Source: a virus. Taken from it: a DNA stretch of 28,991 bases. How positions within the stretch are numbered: the first letter of the stretch is position 1; the number at the start of each line of letters is the position of its first letter. Positions 21,951 through 28,991 of this stretch are shown here, one piece after another. The stretch lies in the IMG/VR virus record IMGVR_UViG_3300046722_000126, positions 1 to 28,991 of that record, one strand, 5' to 3'. Under the pieces are notes generated by a model. The model had not been told where the DNA came from and searched no databases. It worked only from the letters and a program-made list of their open reading frames with translations. The position numbers were made by a program, and so were the translations under genes.

Positions 21951-22376
21951 TTATTGTCCTCCAACGCTAGAGTTATACCACTTTTGGTTGCGTGCCAACA
22001 GACAACGCCTGCACAGGCGTATATGCGGGCGCGTTGGTTGCCGGTAAACGTTATCGTCGCCGAGCCAGTGACCTTTGCTACAACAGAACCGACGCTCAAC
22101 CCGATCGCGTCGATTGTCTGCGTCGGTGCCTAAATACAAATGATCAGGGTTAACGCAGAGCGGCACATCGCATTTATGCAGAACGTGTTTCCCTTGGGGT
22201 ATCTCACCGTTGATACCGGCCCACACCAGCCGTGCGGCATTAACTTTGATTGTGCGACCATTCTGCCAGATGTTTTGTTCTGCACGCACACTCTTGCGAT
22301 GACGTTTTACGCTACCCGTCCATAACCAGCACCCCGAGTTTGGTTCAGGGATATATTGCTCAGACCAGTGTTGCAT
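21951..22376 (-). CDS. HNH homing endonuclease
   Basis: This is a 141-residue protein; TAGGAAG (a ribosome site) stands before ATG 22376. The N-terminal IPEPNSGCWLWTGS is a signature of phage HNH enzymes, and the HNH core reads HVLHKCDVPLCVNPDHLYLGT (about residues 65-85). A second zinc-binding set, CCSKGHW and CRRC, follows in the C-terminal part. Such genes are free-standing selfish elements that cut related phage DNA and spread between genomes. Here it lies between the 13-like and 14-like genes, overlaps the end of the former by 70 bases, and its last codons supply the ribosome site for the next gene. Neither neighbour is split by it, so it is inter-genic rather than inside an intron. Confidence 0.9.
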   Translation of the reverse strand: MQHWSEQYIPEPNSGCWLWTGSVKRHRKSVRAEQNIWQNGRTIKVNAARLVWAGINGEIPQGKHVLHKCDVPLCVNPDHLYLGTDADNRRDRVERRFCCSKGHWLGDDNVYRQPTRPHIRLCRRCLLARNQKWYNSSVGGQ

Positions 22377-22873
22377 CGCCGCTTCCTAGAAAACACATCG
22401 TCGTCTAGCCTCCATGCATAGAGGATGTAGTCCTCGCGCTGGCGTCCGTAATGATAGAGAAACGCCTCGATCTGGCCGCCCAGCAGTTCAATAAACCGCC
22501 GTCCGTCCGTGTTAGACGCGAGTGCGATCGCCTCGCCGCGGTGGTAGTGTGCGGCTTGCAGCCGCGGGATCACCCAGTCACGCGACCAGCGCGTCATCGC
22601 GCGCACGATATGACGCCATTTCTCGGTGCCGAACGCACCGCAGGTGCATACGCCCGGGCGCTGCGGGATCACGCCGTTCATCGCTACCGGTTCGCCGTCG
22701 TATTTCCACACCCGCCACATCGGCCCAGCCACCGCGCAGATGTCGCGCACCAGCGTGTCCGGGTTGTCATCCCAGCGGAGACCGAAGATCTCCACTCGAT
22801 CGCGCTCGCGCAGATTGGCGACGATGTGCGCAATGTCCTCGCGGGTGATCATGTCGGTGCCGGTGACGTTCAT
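22307..22873 (-). CDS. GNAT-fold internal protein, T7 gp13-like
   Basis: This is a 188-residue protein. ATG 22873 overlaps the previous stop (ATGA) and has GGAGG about 10 bases upstream, which decides the start over the later MITRED. Features typical of the T7 gp13/GNAT-like family: the EDIAHIVANLRERDRVEI start, a WRVWKYDGEPVAMNGVIPQ strand pair, a GTEKW segment, and a GRRFIELLGGQIEAF final part. In T7, gp13 is needed for assembly of internal core proteins rather than acetyl transfer. The last 27 residues (FSRKRRCNTGL onwards) overlap the HNH gene and look unlike the rest, so the original C-terminus may have been shorter. Confidence 0.75.
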   Translation of the reverse strand: MNVTGTDMITREDIAHIVANLRERDRVEIFGLRWDDNPDTLVRDICAVAGPMWRVWKYDGEPVAMNGVIPQRPGVCTCGAFGTEKWRHIVRAMTRWSRDWVIPRLQAAHYHRGEAIALASNTDGRRFIELLGGQIEAFLYHYGRQREDYILYAWRLDDDVFSRKRRCNTGLSNISLNQTRGAGYGRVA

Positions 22874-24318
22874 TTAGTCAACGCCTCCTGCAGGTTGAAA
22901 TAGAGCGCTGACAGGGTCGCTGGTCCCGGCCCTTGATGCTCCATGTGCACGCCGATATGCGTGCCGTAGCCAGCGAACGGGATCGACATGCCGCCGAGCG
23001 TGGTGTCCACGGTATTGGCGCACAGCTCGAACAGGTCAGTCTCGTTCGGCAGCATCCCGATGCTGATCGACCACGCACCGGTGCACACCGCGTCAATCGA
23101 CTGCACGCGCTTGTTGGTGGTGGGCTTGCTCGCGGCATGGTGTGGCGTGCGCACGCGCACCAGCATGGCGGGGTCGTAAGTGACGCCATCACTGCCGCCA
23201 TAGAGATAAACATTGTTGTTGCTGTCACGCGCAAATACGTAGTTTTCGACCCGGGCGAACTCCTCCACGAAAAAATCGATCGGGAAGGTCGACCATGCCG
23301 TGATGTTGCCGGCGGGAAAGTAGCTTAGCGCGTAAATCACGCGGTTTAGGTGCAGCCAGTAACGGCCTGAGATTGGCTGCACGACTGCGCACGCTGCAGC
23401 GGTCTCGTTCGGGTAGCTGCGTATCGCCGCCGTGATCAGCGGGTCCACCGCGGACCCAACATCCGATACACTGGCCGCCGTGAGATTGATGTTCAACGCC
23501 TTGAGCGAACGCACGCCGCTGTCGGAAAGAAACAACACGTCACCGGTGCCGAACTGCAGCACCGATTGCGGCGCCACCGTGCCAATGCGGATCAGCTGCC
23601 CTATTGCATCATTGTTCGGATCAGGGTCGAGTGACCACATCTGGGTTACCAAACGCGCAAACACCGCCATGTTGTTGTAGTAAATTTCCATCGCCTCCAG
23701 CGTTTCACCATCGGGATCGTTGATCGCCATGTTGATGAAACCAGCGCCCGGGTTGGTGGTGCTGGATGGGTCGGTGACCAAGGGGTCGTTGACGCCGGAA
23801 AAGCGTAGATAGATACCATCCGTGCGATACATCTTGGTCTTATAAGTGCGCGAATACGAACCATGCGACAGCACGTCCACGCCGACCTCGGTTAGTAGGC
23901 TGCCATTATACCAGACATATGTAGTCCCCGAGGCGCCCAGGCCCGAGACCTGGAACTTGTCGTTGAATGCCTCGCAGTCAGTCAGTTTGACGATCGCATC
24001 CCCGGACGGTGGGATCAGCCCATGCACCTGATAACTCACGCCGGGTGGCAGAGCCTGTAGCCAATCAATGGAAAATGTAGCGCCTACCAAATAGAAAAAA
24101 TGCAGGGAAGAACCTTGCCCGAACATATACGTTATGCCGAGGTTTACCGAAATCGTTCCCATTTTGACGAACGCGAGCCGCTTCTCGATCTCACCACCCT
24201 GGTTGATCACCGCGTTTTCCAGGATGCGCAGCGAACCACCAGGCGCGGTCAGGGGAGACCGCCGGTTGTCCAGTCCCCGGCTGAAATCGTCGATCGAAAA
24301 GATGTCCCCCTCGGCCAC
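22870..24318 (-). CDS. Tail nozzle / tubular protein B-like
   Basis: This 482-residue protein starts at GTG 24318, directly after the previous stop, with GGGGA 6 bases upstream. The N-terminal signature FSRGLDNRRSPLTAPGGSLRILENAVINQGGEIEKR is characteristic of podovirus tail-tube/nozzle proteins (T7 gp12-like), which form the distal part of the tail through which DNA passes. The rest is beta-rich with repeated short strands, as expected for a propeller-like nozzle (SDSGVRSLK, NNVYLYGGSDG). It follows the adaptor gene, in T7 order. No tail fibre domain is fused. Confidence 0.8.
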   Translation of the reverse strand: MAEGDIFSIDDFSRGLDNRRSPLTAPGGSLRILENAVINQGGEIEKRLAFVKMGTISVNLGITYMFGQGSSLHFFYLVGATFSIDWLQALPPGVSYQVHGLIPPSGDAIVKLTDCEAFNDKFQVSGLGASGTTYVWYNGSLLTEVGVDVLSHGSYSRTYKTKMYRTDGIYLRFSGVNDPLVTDPSSTTNPGAGFINMAINDPDGETLEAMEIYYNNMAVFARLVTQMWSLDPDPNNDAIGQLIRIGTVAPQSVLQFGTGDVLFLSDSGVRSLKALNINLTAASVSDVGSAVDPLITAAIRSYPNETAAACAVVQPISGRYWLHLNRVIYALSYFPAGNITAWSTFPIDFFVEEFARVENYVFARDSNNNVYLYGGSDGVTYDPAMLVRVRTPHHAASKPTTNKRVQSIDAVCTGAWSISIGMLPNETDLFELCANTVDTTLGGMSIPFAGYGTHIGVHMEHQGPGPATLSALYFNLQEALTK

Positions 24319-25068
24319 TTACGGTCCCCGGTTCGGCCCGGAGCCATAGCCCGGAGGCACGTAATCCAGCCCGAGCACCGGCTGCGACCCGGGGCGTGAC
24401 TGAGCGTCACCGCCGCCGCCGCCGATCACGATCGGCGTCACCTTCTTGTGGCTGAACTGGCGCACGCGATGCCGGCGCATCGCCTCGTTGGCCTTCTGCA
24501 GCTTGAGCGCGGCATCCTTGGCGCTGTCGCGCTGCAGGATTTCCACCGCCGAGAACAAGACAATCAGGTTATCCGGCAGCGTGCTTTCGTCGCTGTCGTT
24601 GATCATCTTGAGGACGGTCTTAGTCCCCCGCAGCCGCACCAGGGCGTTGGCGGCCTGGGCATTGGCATCGGGGACCGGCCATAGCTCGAACGTGTTGTCG
24701 TCGGCGTGATGCATCCATTTCTGCGTGGGCCAGCTTTTGAAACCGAGGTCGCTGTTCCACACGATCATGTCGTAGGGGCCGATGCCGTAGCCGAGTTCGT
24801 TGTAAACCGTGTTGATCAGCACCCAGATGTTGGTGATGTCATCGAACGCCAGGTCGGCGGGGTAAGGGTAATAGCGCTGCCCGTCCGCCACATGGATGTC
24901 ACGGTCTATGATCAGCTGCGGCCAGTCATAGTCAATATACAACTGCAGCTGCACCCGATTGAGGTAATACAGCAAGGTCTCGCGATCGTTGATGCCGTGC
25001 GCGACGTTGGTCGAGTGACCGATCTCGGCGCGAAGATCGGTCAGCATGTCGCGCAGCTGCTTACCCAC
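24319..25068 (-). CDS. Tail adaptor / tubular protein A-like
   Basis: This is a 249-residue protein. I chose GTG 25068 because GAGG lies 6 bases before it and VGKQLRDMLTDLRAEIGHS begins the conserved helix; a frame from 25122 would add 18 residues that overlap the previous gene. The protein carries the usual adaptor layout: N-terminal helices with LLYYLNRVQLQLYIDYDWPQL, then a beta part (DGQRYYPYPADLAFDDITNIWV) and FELWPVPDANAQ, then an acidic-basic C-terminal helix and a Gly-rich tail. In T7, gp11 bridges portal and nozzle. The stop adjoins the next gene's start. Confidence 0.75.
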   Translation of the reverse strand: MGKQLRDMLTDLRAEIGHSTNVAHGINDRETLLYYLNRVQLQLYIDYDWPQLIIDRDIHVADGQRYYPYPADLAFDDITNIWVLINTVYNELGYGIGPYDMIVWNSDLGFKSWPTQKWMHHADDNTFELWPVPDANAQAANALVRLRGTKTVLKMINDSDESTLPDNLIVLFSAVEILQRDSAKDAALKLQKANEAMRRHRVRQFSHKKVTPIVIGGGGGDAQSRPGSQPVLGLDYVPPGYGSGPNRGP

Positions 25069-25735
25069 GGACGACCTCGTTGCTGCGCAGCTGCGCGATG
25101 CGTTGTGTGGCTGAGGCAACATCCGGGCGCTGTCCGCCCTGGTTGCGACCGCTGCGGTTGCTGGCGAGGTTCGGGCGGCCTTGCCCGAGCACCGCGCCAG
25201 TGGCGTCGGGCTTCGACGGCACGCCTAGGCCGAGCTCATCGGCCAGCGTGTCCACCGCGGAGCTGTCCTCGGGCTCCTCGTCCTGGTGATGTGCAGCGAT
25301 TTCATCCGGCGTAGGCTCGGTCTCCCGCGGTGGCGCGGGGGACACACGCCGCGGCATGTGCGGCGTCATAGTGAAAGCGTCCAGGGGCCTGAGTTTGGGG
25401 TCCGGGCTGTCCGGCAATGTCGGGCCGGCGACATAGACGGGTAGCGTGCAGAACGGGATGGAGCCATCAGCACGCGGCAGGTTCGGCCTGGCACCGGGGA
25501 AAATCTCTTTGATCACGTCAGCGCCGTAGATCGTCACCAGCCGGGTCATCGCTTCGTCGGTCGACATCTCGCAGGTGCCGACCACATGCACGTCCGTCAC
25601 GGCCTCCTCGCCGTGCATGAACTGCAGCACGACCAGTTCGGGAAACAGAATGGGCCGCGAACGATCGCGCAGCACCACAGTGCTACCGTCACCGCCGAGG
25701 GAGACCATGCAACGCAACAACTGATATTCCGCCAT
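25061..25735 (-). CDS. Hypothetical virion-module protein
   Basis: This is a 224-residue protein; ATG 25735 is used (a GTG lies one codon upstream), with AAAGGTG before it. The N-terminal 110 residues look like a compact alpha/beta domain (VVLRDRSRPILFPELVVLQFMHG, then MTRLVTIYGADVIKEIFPG). The second half is low complexity: Pro/Glu/Asp-rich (PAPPRETEPTPDEIAAHHQDEEPEDSS) and then Gly/Arg/Asn-rich. I recognise no family. It lies between capsid and tail adaptor, a slot where phages often carry a head-completion or capsid-decoration protein. It overlaps the adaptor gene by 8 bases. Confidence 0.5.
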   Translation of the reverse strand: MAEYQLLRCMVSLGGDGSTVVLRDRSRPILFPELVVLQFMHGEEAVTDVHVVGTCEMSTDEAMTRLVTIYGADVIKEIFPGARPNLPRADGSIPFCTLPVYVAGPTLPDSPDPKLRPLDAFTMTPHMPRRVSPAPPRETEPTPDEIAAHHQDEEPEDSSAVDTLADELGLGVPSKPDATGAVLGQGRPNLASNRSGRNQGGQRPDVASATQRIAQLRSNEVVRG

Positions 25736-25753
25736 CACACACCTTTGGTTAAA

Positions 25754-25767
25754 GTTTCAGGTGAAAC
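25754..25767. promoter_or_regulatory. parS-like palindrome downstream of the capsid gene
   Basis: GTTTCAGGTGAAAC differs by one base from the core of the bacterial parS site (GTTTCACGTGAAAC). It lies in the gap after the capsid gene and touches the edge of a larger hairpin. A ParB-like protein is encoded in the same window, so a functional link is possible, but a chance match or a small terminator hairpin are alternatives. Confidence 0.4.
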
Positions 25768-25818
25768 GGATGGCGTGCGTCCGCAGGGAGGAAACAACCC
25801 CAATCACACGCCATCCGT
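25766..25818 (-). terminator. Hairpin after the capsid gene
   Basis: ACGGATGGCGTG (25766-25777) and CACGCCATCCGT (25807-25818) are exact 12-bp inverted arms around a 29-base loop, immediately downstream of the capsid gene on its own strand. In T7 the late terminator lies in exactly this position and sets the high capsid yield. The U-run is short (TTT), so it may pause or protect transcripts more than end them. Confidence 0.6.
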
Positions 25819-25829
25819 CACTCACACAC

Positions 25830-26912
25830 TCAGGCGATCGCCACCACGAGTGACGAATTCACCTGCTGTGCAACCATCTGACCGGTGTGCGTCATCGACT
25901 TATACATGACGAACTGGTTGTAAGGCCGTGCCGGCGTGAACCGGTGGTCCCATTCGCCGTCCTGCTTCATCAGGTAGATGTGTCGAGGATCCCACCAGTA
26001 GCCAAACTTGGCCCGACCAAGGTCATCAAGCGTCGGGTCGTATTCGACCGTCGTGCCACCGAACTTGACCTGGCCCATTTGCCCGTCCTGCGTTCCGGTG
26101 AAACCGGTCATCGAGTAGTTGCCGTTGGCGCGGATCTCGGTTTCCAGTGCCGAGATGAACGACGATCCGGCGAGGAACTTTGTCGGTCGCCCCCCGTAAC
26201 GGATCAGCTGGCGGTATTCCTGTTGCAGGAACTGGAACAGCGCCCCGCCATTGGCCGGATCAGAGGTCACCGCGCCGCGTCCACCGGCGGTGCCGAACGC
26301 TGGGCAGGCCGAACGGTTCTGCCACCAGACATTGGACGAGCGTGCCAGCCCGCCGAGTGTCCCCGCATTGGGCACGTCCACAATGATCGACTGGATGCCG
26401 GCCAGCGCCTTGGCGTCCGATGTGCCGTCGCCCCACATAAGGGCGTTCATCGAACGCGCATATTGCTCGCCGAAATCCTCCAGCTTGTCCTGCAGCAGGT
26501 TCACCAGGACCGTGACATCACGATCCGAGTGGTTGGACACGCTGGACCCGTCACCTTCGTCATCCGTCACGCTGATGCCGTCGATCTTCAGCTCAGTGTG
26601 AGTGAGCGTCAGACCCATGTGATGTTCACGCCACGGGAAGTTCACCCGCTTGATATTGGCGGGCGTGTAGAAGTTGACGGTGTCATTGTGGGTGTAGCCA
26701 ACGACATGATCGTTGACGCCGCCCGCACCGTAGTCACCCTTCACCGCAAGCGAAATGTTTCCCTTGCCGCCGGGGAACGACTTGGCGCCGCTCTCCAGAA
26801 ACCTGAGAAGGGGTTTCGCCTGGATCGACTGCTTGAAGGTATCTCCTTTGTTGTAATAAAAATCGAGTGCTGCGTTGGCGATATTGGTTAGCTCGCCAGC
26901 TGTGAAAGCCAT
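25830..26912 (-). CDS. Major capsid protein
   Basis: This is a 360-residue protein. ATG 26912 follows CAGGAC, and the gene sits directly after the scaffold gene. Segments typical of podovirus major capsid proteins: an N-terminal helix, a GKGNISLAVKGDYG loop (the E-loop region), VNFPWREHHMGLTLTHTEL, a long helix (LLQDKLEDFGEQYARSMNALMWGDGT) and a C-terminal PYNQFVMYKSMTHTGQMV strand. The fold is probably HK97-like; this is family knowledge. No sign of a cleavable prohead extension is evident. A hairpin follows the stop codon. Confidence 0.85.
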   Translation of the reverse strand: MAFTAGELTNIANAALDFYYNKGDTFKQSIQAKPLLRFLESGAKSFPGGKGNISLAVKGDYGAGGVNDHVVGYTHNDTVNFYTPANIKRVNFPWREHHMGLTLTHTELKIDGISVTDDEGDGSSVSNHSDRDVTVLVNLLQDKLEDFGEQYARSMNALMWGDGTSDAKALAGIQSIIVDVPNAGTLGGLARSSNVWWQNRSACPAFGTAGGRGAVTSDPANGGALFQFLQQEYRQLIRYGGRPTKFLAGSSFISALETEIRANGNYSMTGFTGTQDGQMGQVKFGGTTVEYDPTLDDLGRAKFGYWWDPRHIYLMKQDGEWDHRFTPARPYNQFVMYKSMTHTGQMVAQQVNSSLVVAIA

Positions 26913-26927
26913 GTCCTGACGCCCCGG

Positions 26928-28052
26928 TTAGGAGGCTCGCCGCATCCTTTGCAGTGCCATTTGCACTGCCTCTTTCATGTTGGATGGTTCGGCAGTGCCC
27001 CCGCTCGTTGCCACATGGACACTGGACGGGGTCGGGCGCGTGGGCTGTGGCCGTGGCCGCAGGGAGACCAGCACCTTGTTCGCCTCGTCATACGCCGCTT
27101 GCACCAGGGCGACCGCCTGTTGCGGGGTCTGGGGAACACCCTTCTCCTGCAGCAGAGCCTGGCTAAAGCGCCTGACAGTGTCCGCCTTGTGGGCGTAATC
27201 AGGATCCCGCGAACGAATACCGGCTTCCCATTGGTCCACCGAGGAGCGGATGGATGCGACATTGCGCACCTGCTCGTCCGCGGTGGTGGTTTGCGTCTGC
27301 TCTTTCAGGCGGTGCTCGGCCTGGGCCGCGCGGTGGCGGGTGCGCGTGTGATCGCGTGCCGCGTCCTCGCTGATCAGTCCGTCATCCACCTGCTTTTGCA
27401 GGTCCGGCGCAATGCGTATGCCGAGCGCTTCCTGCGCCACCATCACGTAGGGCGTGACGCCGTTTAGAAACGCCTGGTAATCACCGCGCCGCAGCGCTGA
27501 TCCGACCCCCAGGAGCATGTTGACATCGTCGGGCGCCAACTGGTGCTCGCGGAGATAGCCCTGCAGCTGCCGGTGCTGATCGAGCTCCGGCTTGACCTGG
27601 TCGAACTGCTGGCGGGCTTCGTTGCGCTGGCTGAGCAACCGCTCGAACCGCTTGCGGGTCTCCGGTCGTAGCTTGCGGAGTTCCGCCTCGGTCGGGTCGG
27701 GTGCGTCGTCGGAAGTGGTATCCGCTGGTGGGGGTGCCTGATCCCCCGGAGCCGCGGCCTTGTCCTGGCCGGCTGTCCCCGTCGCGGCATCCTCTGGGGT
27801 GTCCCCCTCGGCTGCGGGCGTGGTTTCAGTCTTGACCACCGAACGGACTGCGGCGAGGAGCCCATCACGGTCGGACTGGCGGCTGTCGCCTGACGAAGGC
27901 GAGGGTTGACTGTCAGTTTTGCCGTCTGACGAGGACGGCGTGGTTACGTCGACCGGCGTGCTCGGTGCTGGCGCGCTCGGGGTTTCGACAACGCTGGACG
28001 AGGGCGTGTCTGACGGGGTCGTTGCGTCCGAGGTCGATGCCGTGCCCGACAT
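26928..28052 (-). CDS. Capsid scaffold protein
   Basis: This is a 374-residue protein; AGGAG precedes ATG 28052. The first 115 residues are disordered and Ser/Thr/Pro/Asp-rich. Helical, charged sequence follows, including a coiled-coil-like stretch (RKLRPETRKRFERLLSQRNEARQQFDQVKPELDQHR, about 126-161), and the protein ends with a short basic helix (MKEAVQMALQRMRRAS). Scaffold proteins drive prohead assembly and leave before packaging, and a basic C-terminal helix that binds capsid is their usual feature. Its place between portal and capsid is the T7 gene 9 slot. The assignment rests on design and context. Confidence 0.75.
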   Translation of the reverse strand: MSGTASTSDATTPSDTPSSSVVETPSAPAPSTPVDVTTPSSSDGKTDSQPSPSSGDSRQSDRDGLLAAVRSVVKTETTPAAEGDTPEDAATGTAGQDKAAAPGDQAPPPADTTSDDAPDPTEAELRKLRPETRKRFERLLSQRNEARQQFDQVKPELDQHRQLQGYLREHQLAPDDVNMLLGVGSALRRGDYQAFLNGVTPYVMVAQEALGIRIAPDLQKQVDDGLISEDAARDHTRTRHRAAQAEHRLKEQTQTTTADEQVRNVASIRSSVDQWEAGIRSRDPDYAHKADTVRRFSQALLQEKGVPQTPQQAVALVQAAYDEANKVLVSLRPRPQPTRPTPSSVHVATSGGTAEPSNMKEAVQMALQRMRRAS

Positions 28053-28144
28053 CCAGGTCTACCGCTCCTGTTGTGACCTAGATGTGGTGTATGACGCTTT
28101 CGTGTGTCGTGTCCAGCTTAGCGAGACACAGGACACAAATCAGA
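28053..28144. other. Short gap before the scaffold gene
   Basis: This is a 92-base gap with no gene. ACAGGACACAA (28128-28138) is the reverse complement of TTGTGTCCTGT at 8522-8532, and GACAC/GTGTC repeats surround it. On the late strand this lies upstream of the scaffold start, so it could be a late-promoter or processing element, but no sigma70-type pair is convincing. Confidence 0.3.
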
Positions 28145-28312
28145 TCATTTGTGAGGGGACTTGCGCTCAGGCAGCCGGGCCTGGCTGCGACCCTTATCGG
28201 CGGTCACGAACTCCTTGGCGACCTTTTTTGACGGTCCCCCTTTGCCGGGGTCGATCGACCCTGACGCAATCCCGTGCATCAGGCGGCTTTGGGCTTTGGA
28301 TTTCGACGGCAT
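28145..28312 (-). CDS. 55-residue conserved-type phage protein
   Basis: A small gene runs from ATG 28312 to TGA at 28145-28147. AGAGGAG lies 9 bases before the start. The protein begins MPSKSKAQSRLMHGIASGS and has KKVAKEFVTADKGR, a pattern I have seen in many short phage proteins encoded near portal and head genes; they are basic and of unknown function. It sits 15 bases after the portal stop and before the scaffold gene. It may help head assembly. Family resemblance is from memory. Confidence 0.75.
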   Translation of the reverse strand: MPSKSKAQSRLMHGIASGSIDPGKGGPSKKVAKEFVTADKGRSQARLPERKSPHK

Positions 28313-28327
28313 TTATGGGGTCTCCTC

Positions 28328-28991
28328 TCAGGGGGTCGGAAACGACGTGGCGCGCTGCGGCATTCCGCCACCAGTGCCCGGGCGGTTGCCGTTCCGGCCA
28401 TAGACCTGCAGCGGTGGCACGCGCGGCCCCATGGCGCCCTGGGTGCCAGGACCGCTCTGCTGGGCGTTGGTGAAGCCGGCAGGCCCCTGCGAGGACGGAT
28501 CCTGCCCGATCGGCCCAGGCCGCGGGGGACCCTTCCCGGCACCCCCCGGGGGCTCGTCCGGGCCGGGTGCCGCACCAGGCGGTCCCCCGGGCGCCGGCGG
28601 GGGACGGCCCATCAGCTGATTCATCGCTTCCATGCTCGGCAGGCCCTCGGCGAACGCCTCGCTCATGTCCACGTCATCGCCCATCCGCCGGATGAGTTGC
28701 CGCGCCAGCCACTCGGGCGAGATCCCGGGGACACGCTGCAGTATGGGGACCAGCTGGGTCAGCATTTGAACATCCTGCTGGCGGTTCGGGGGACCGTTCG
28801 CGCCAACGTCAACCTCCAGGTAGACGTTGTCCGAAATGGTCTGGCGATCCAGCTGCGGCCACACCGCACCGGGACCGACAACCTTTTGCACGATCTCGGT
28901 GGACACGTTGAGGAGGAGAAGTTCGCTGGCCGAGCGGGCGAGTGCCGACATCATGTCGTTCATGTCGTCGATTACCGATGTGACATCGGTG
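28328..28991 (-). CDS. Portal protein, C-terminal part (cut by window edge)
   Basis: About 220 residues of an open frame run off the right edge; the start lies outside. An internal ATG at 28963 is not the real start, because the frame continues upstream of it (TSVIDDMNDM). The visible part shows the portal C-terminus: DNVYLEVDVGANGPPNRQQDVQMLTQLVPILQRV and PEWLARQLIRRMG, then a Pro/Gly-rich tail (APGGPPGAAPGPDEPPGGAG). A dodecameric portal forms the DNA entrance of the head. Neighbouring scaffold and capsid genes agree with this role. The tail is longer and more disordered than in T7. Confidence 0.75.
   Translation of the reverse strand, partial: TDVTSVIDDMNDMMSALARSASELLLLNVSTEIVQKVVGPGAVWPQLDRQTISDNVYLEVDVGANGPPNRQQDVQMLTQLVPILQRVPGISPEWLARQLIRRMGDDVDMSEAFAEGLPSMEAMNQLMGRPPPAPGGPPGAAPGPDEPPGGAGKGPPRPGPIGQDPSSQGPAGFTNAQQSGPGTQGAMGPRVPPLQVYGRNGNRPGTGGGMPQRATSFPTP

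Noticed and set aside
21950-22099. Longer start for the 314-residue internal virion protein
   Set aside because: The extra residues are encoded within the HNH gene. The TTG at 21949 has an excellent ribosome site and a natural-looking N-terminus.
25069-25122. Longer start for the tail adaptor gene
   Set aside because: It would overlap the previous gene further and lacks a ribosome site; the GTG at 25068 has GAGG 6 bases upstream.

Overview
This window looks like about 29 kb of a GC-rich, T7-like (podovirus-type) tailed-phage genome. The host is probably a Pseudomonadota bacterium. The host is an inference from base composition, strong AGGAGG-type ribosome sites and the style of the proteins; no host gene is present. 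I see no rRNA, tRNA, integrase or CRISPR array. The window cuts off the portal gene at its right edge. The large terminase, tail fibres and any phage RNA polymerase must lie outside it.

The left arm (about 230-8404, + strand) is an early/replication module. It starts with a C-rich stretch and a leader with phased CACAACA half-sites, then a small HTH protein. Next come a RuvC-like resolvase, an SNF2-type helicase whose frame is broken exactly at its DEAH box, a protein of unknown function, a DUF2800 (Cas4/RecB-like) nuclease and a tiny zinc-finger-like protein. A DUF2815 single-strand-binding protein follows, ending in an SSB-type DEDIPF tail. A ParB-like protein and an unrecognised protein come next, in a more AT-rich pair, and a family A DNA polymerase with a proofreading domain closes the arm. 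Most genes overlap by 1-17 bases, so they are probably translated as coupled cistrons.

Positions 8405-8760 are the convergent junction between the two arms. This stretch holds a short stem-loop, repeated CGGCACT and TTGTGTCCTGT motifs and perhaps one small minus-strand ORF.

The right arm (28991 down to 8761, - strand) is the virion module and follows T7 gene order closely: portal (8), a 55-residue protein, scaffold (9) and capsid (10), with a hairpin behind the capsid where T7 has its late terminator. It continues with a protein of unknown function, tail adaptor (11-like), tail nozzle (12-like), GNAT-fold protein (13-like), an HNH homing endonuclease, three internal-virion-type proteins (14/15-like) with a sulfotransferase-GNAT fusion among them, a small lytic transglycosylase and a 2418-residue polyvalent protein in the gene 16 slot. 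A one-helix holin candidate (17.5 slot) and a SANT-like HTH protein (gene 18, small-terminase slot) end the arm.

The most unusual items are the giant polyvalent protein (ddrB-ParB-like domain, LPD1-like HEWLH domain, N-terminal LNWVLDTEA repeats), which may be injected with the DNA to protect it; the ParB-like gene carrying a perfect 25-bp palindrome, together with a parS-like site behind the capsid gene; the sulfotransferase-GNAT fusion; and the helicase broken at its DEAH box.
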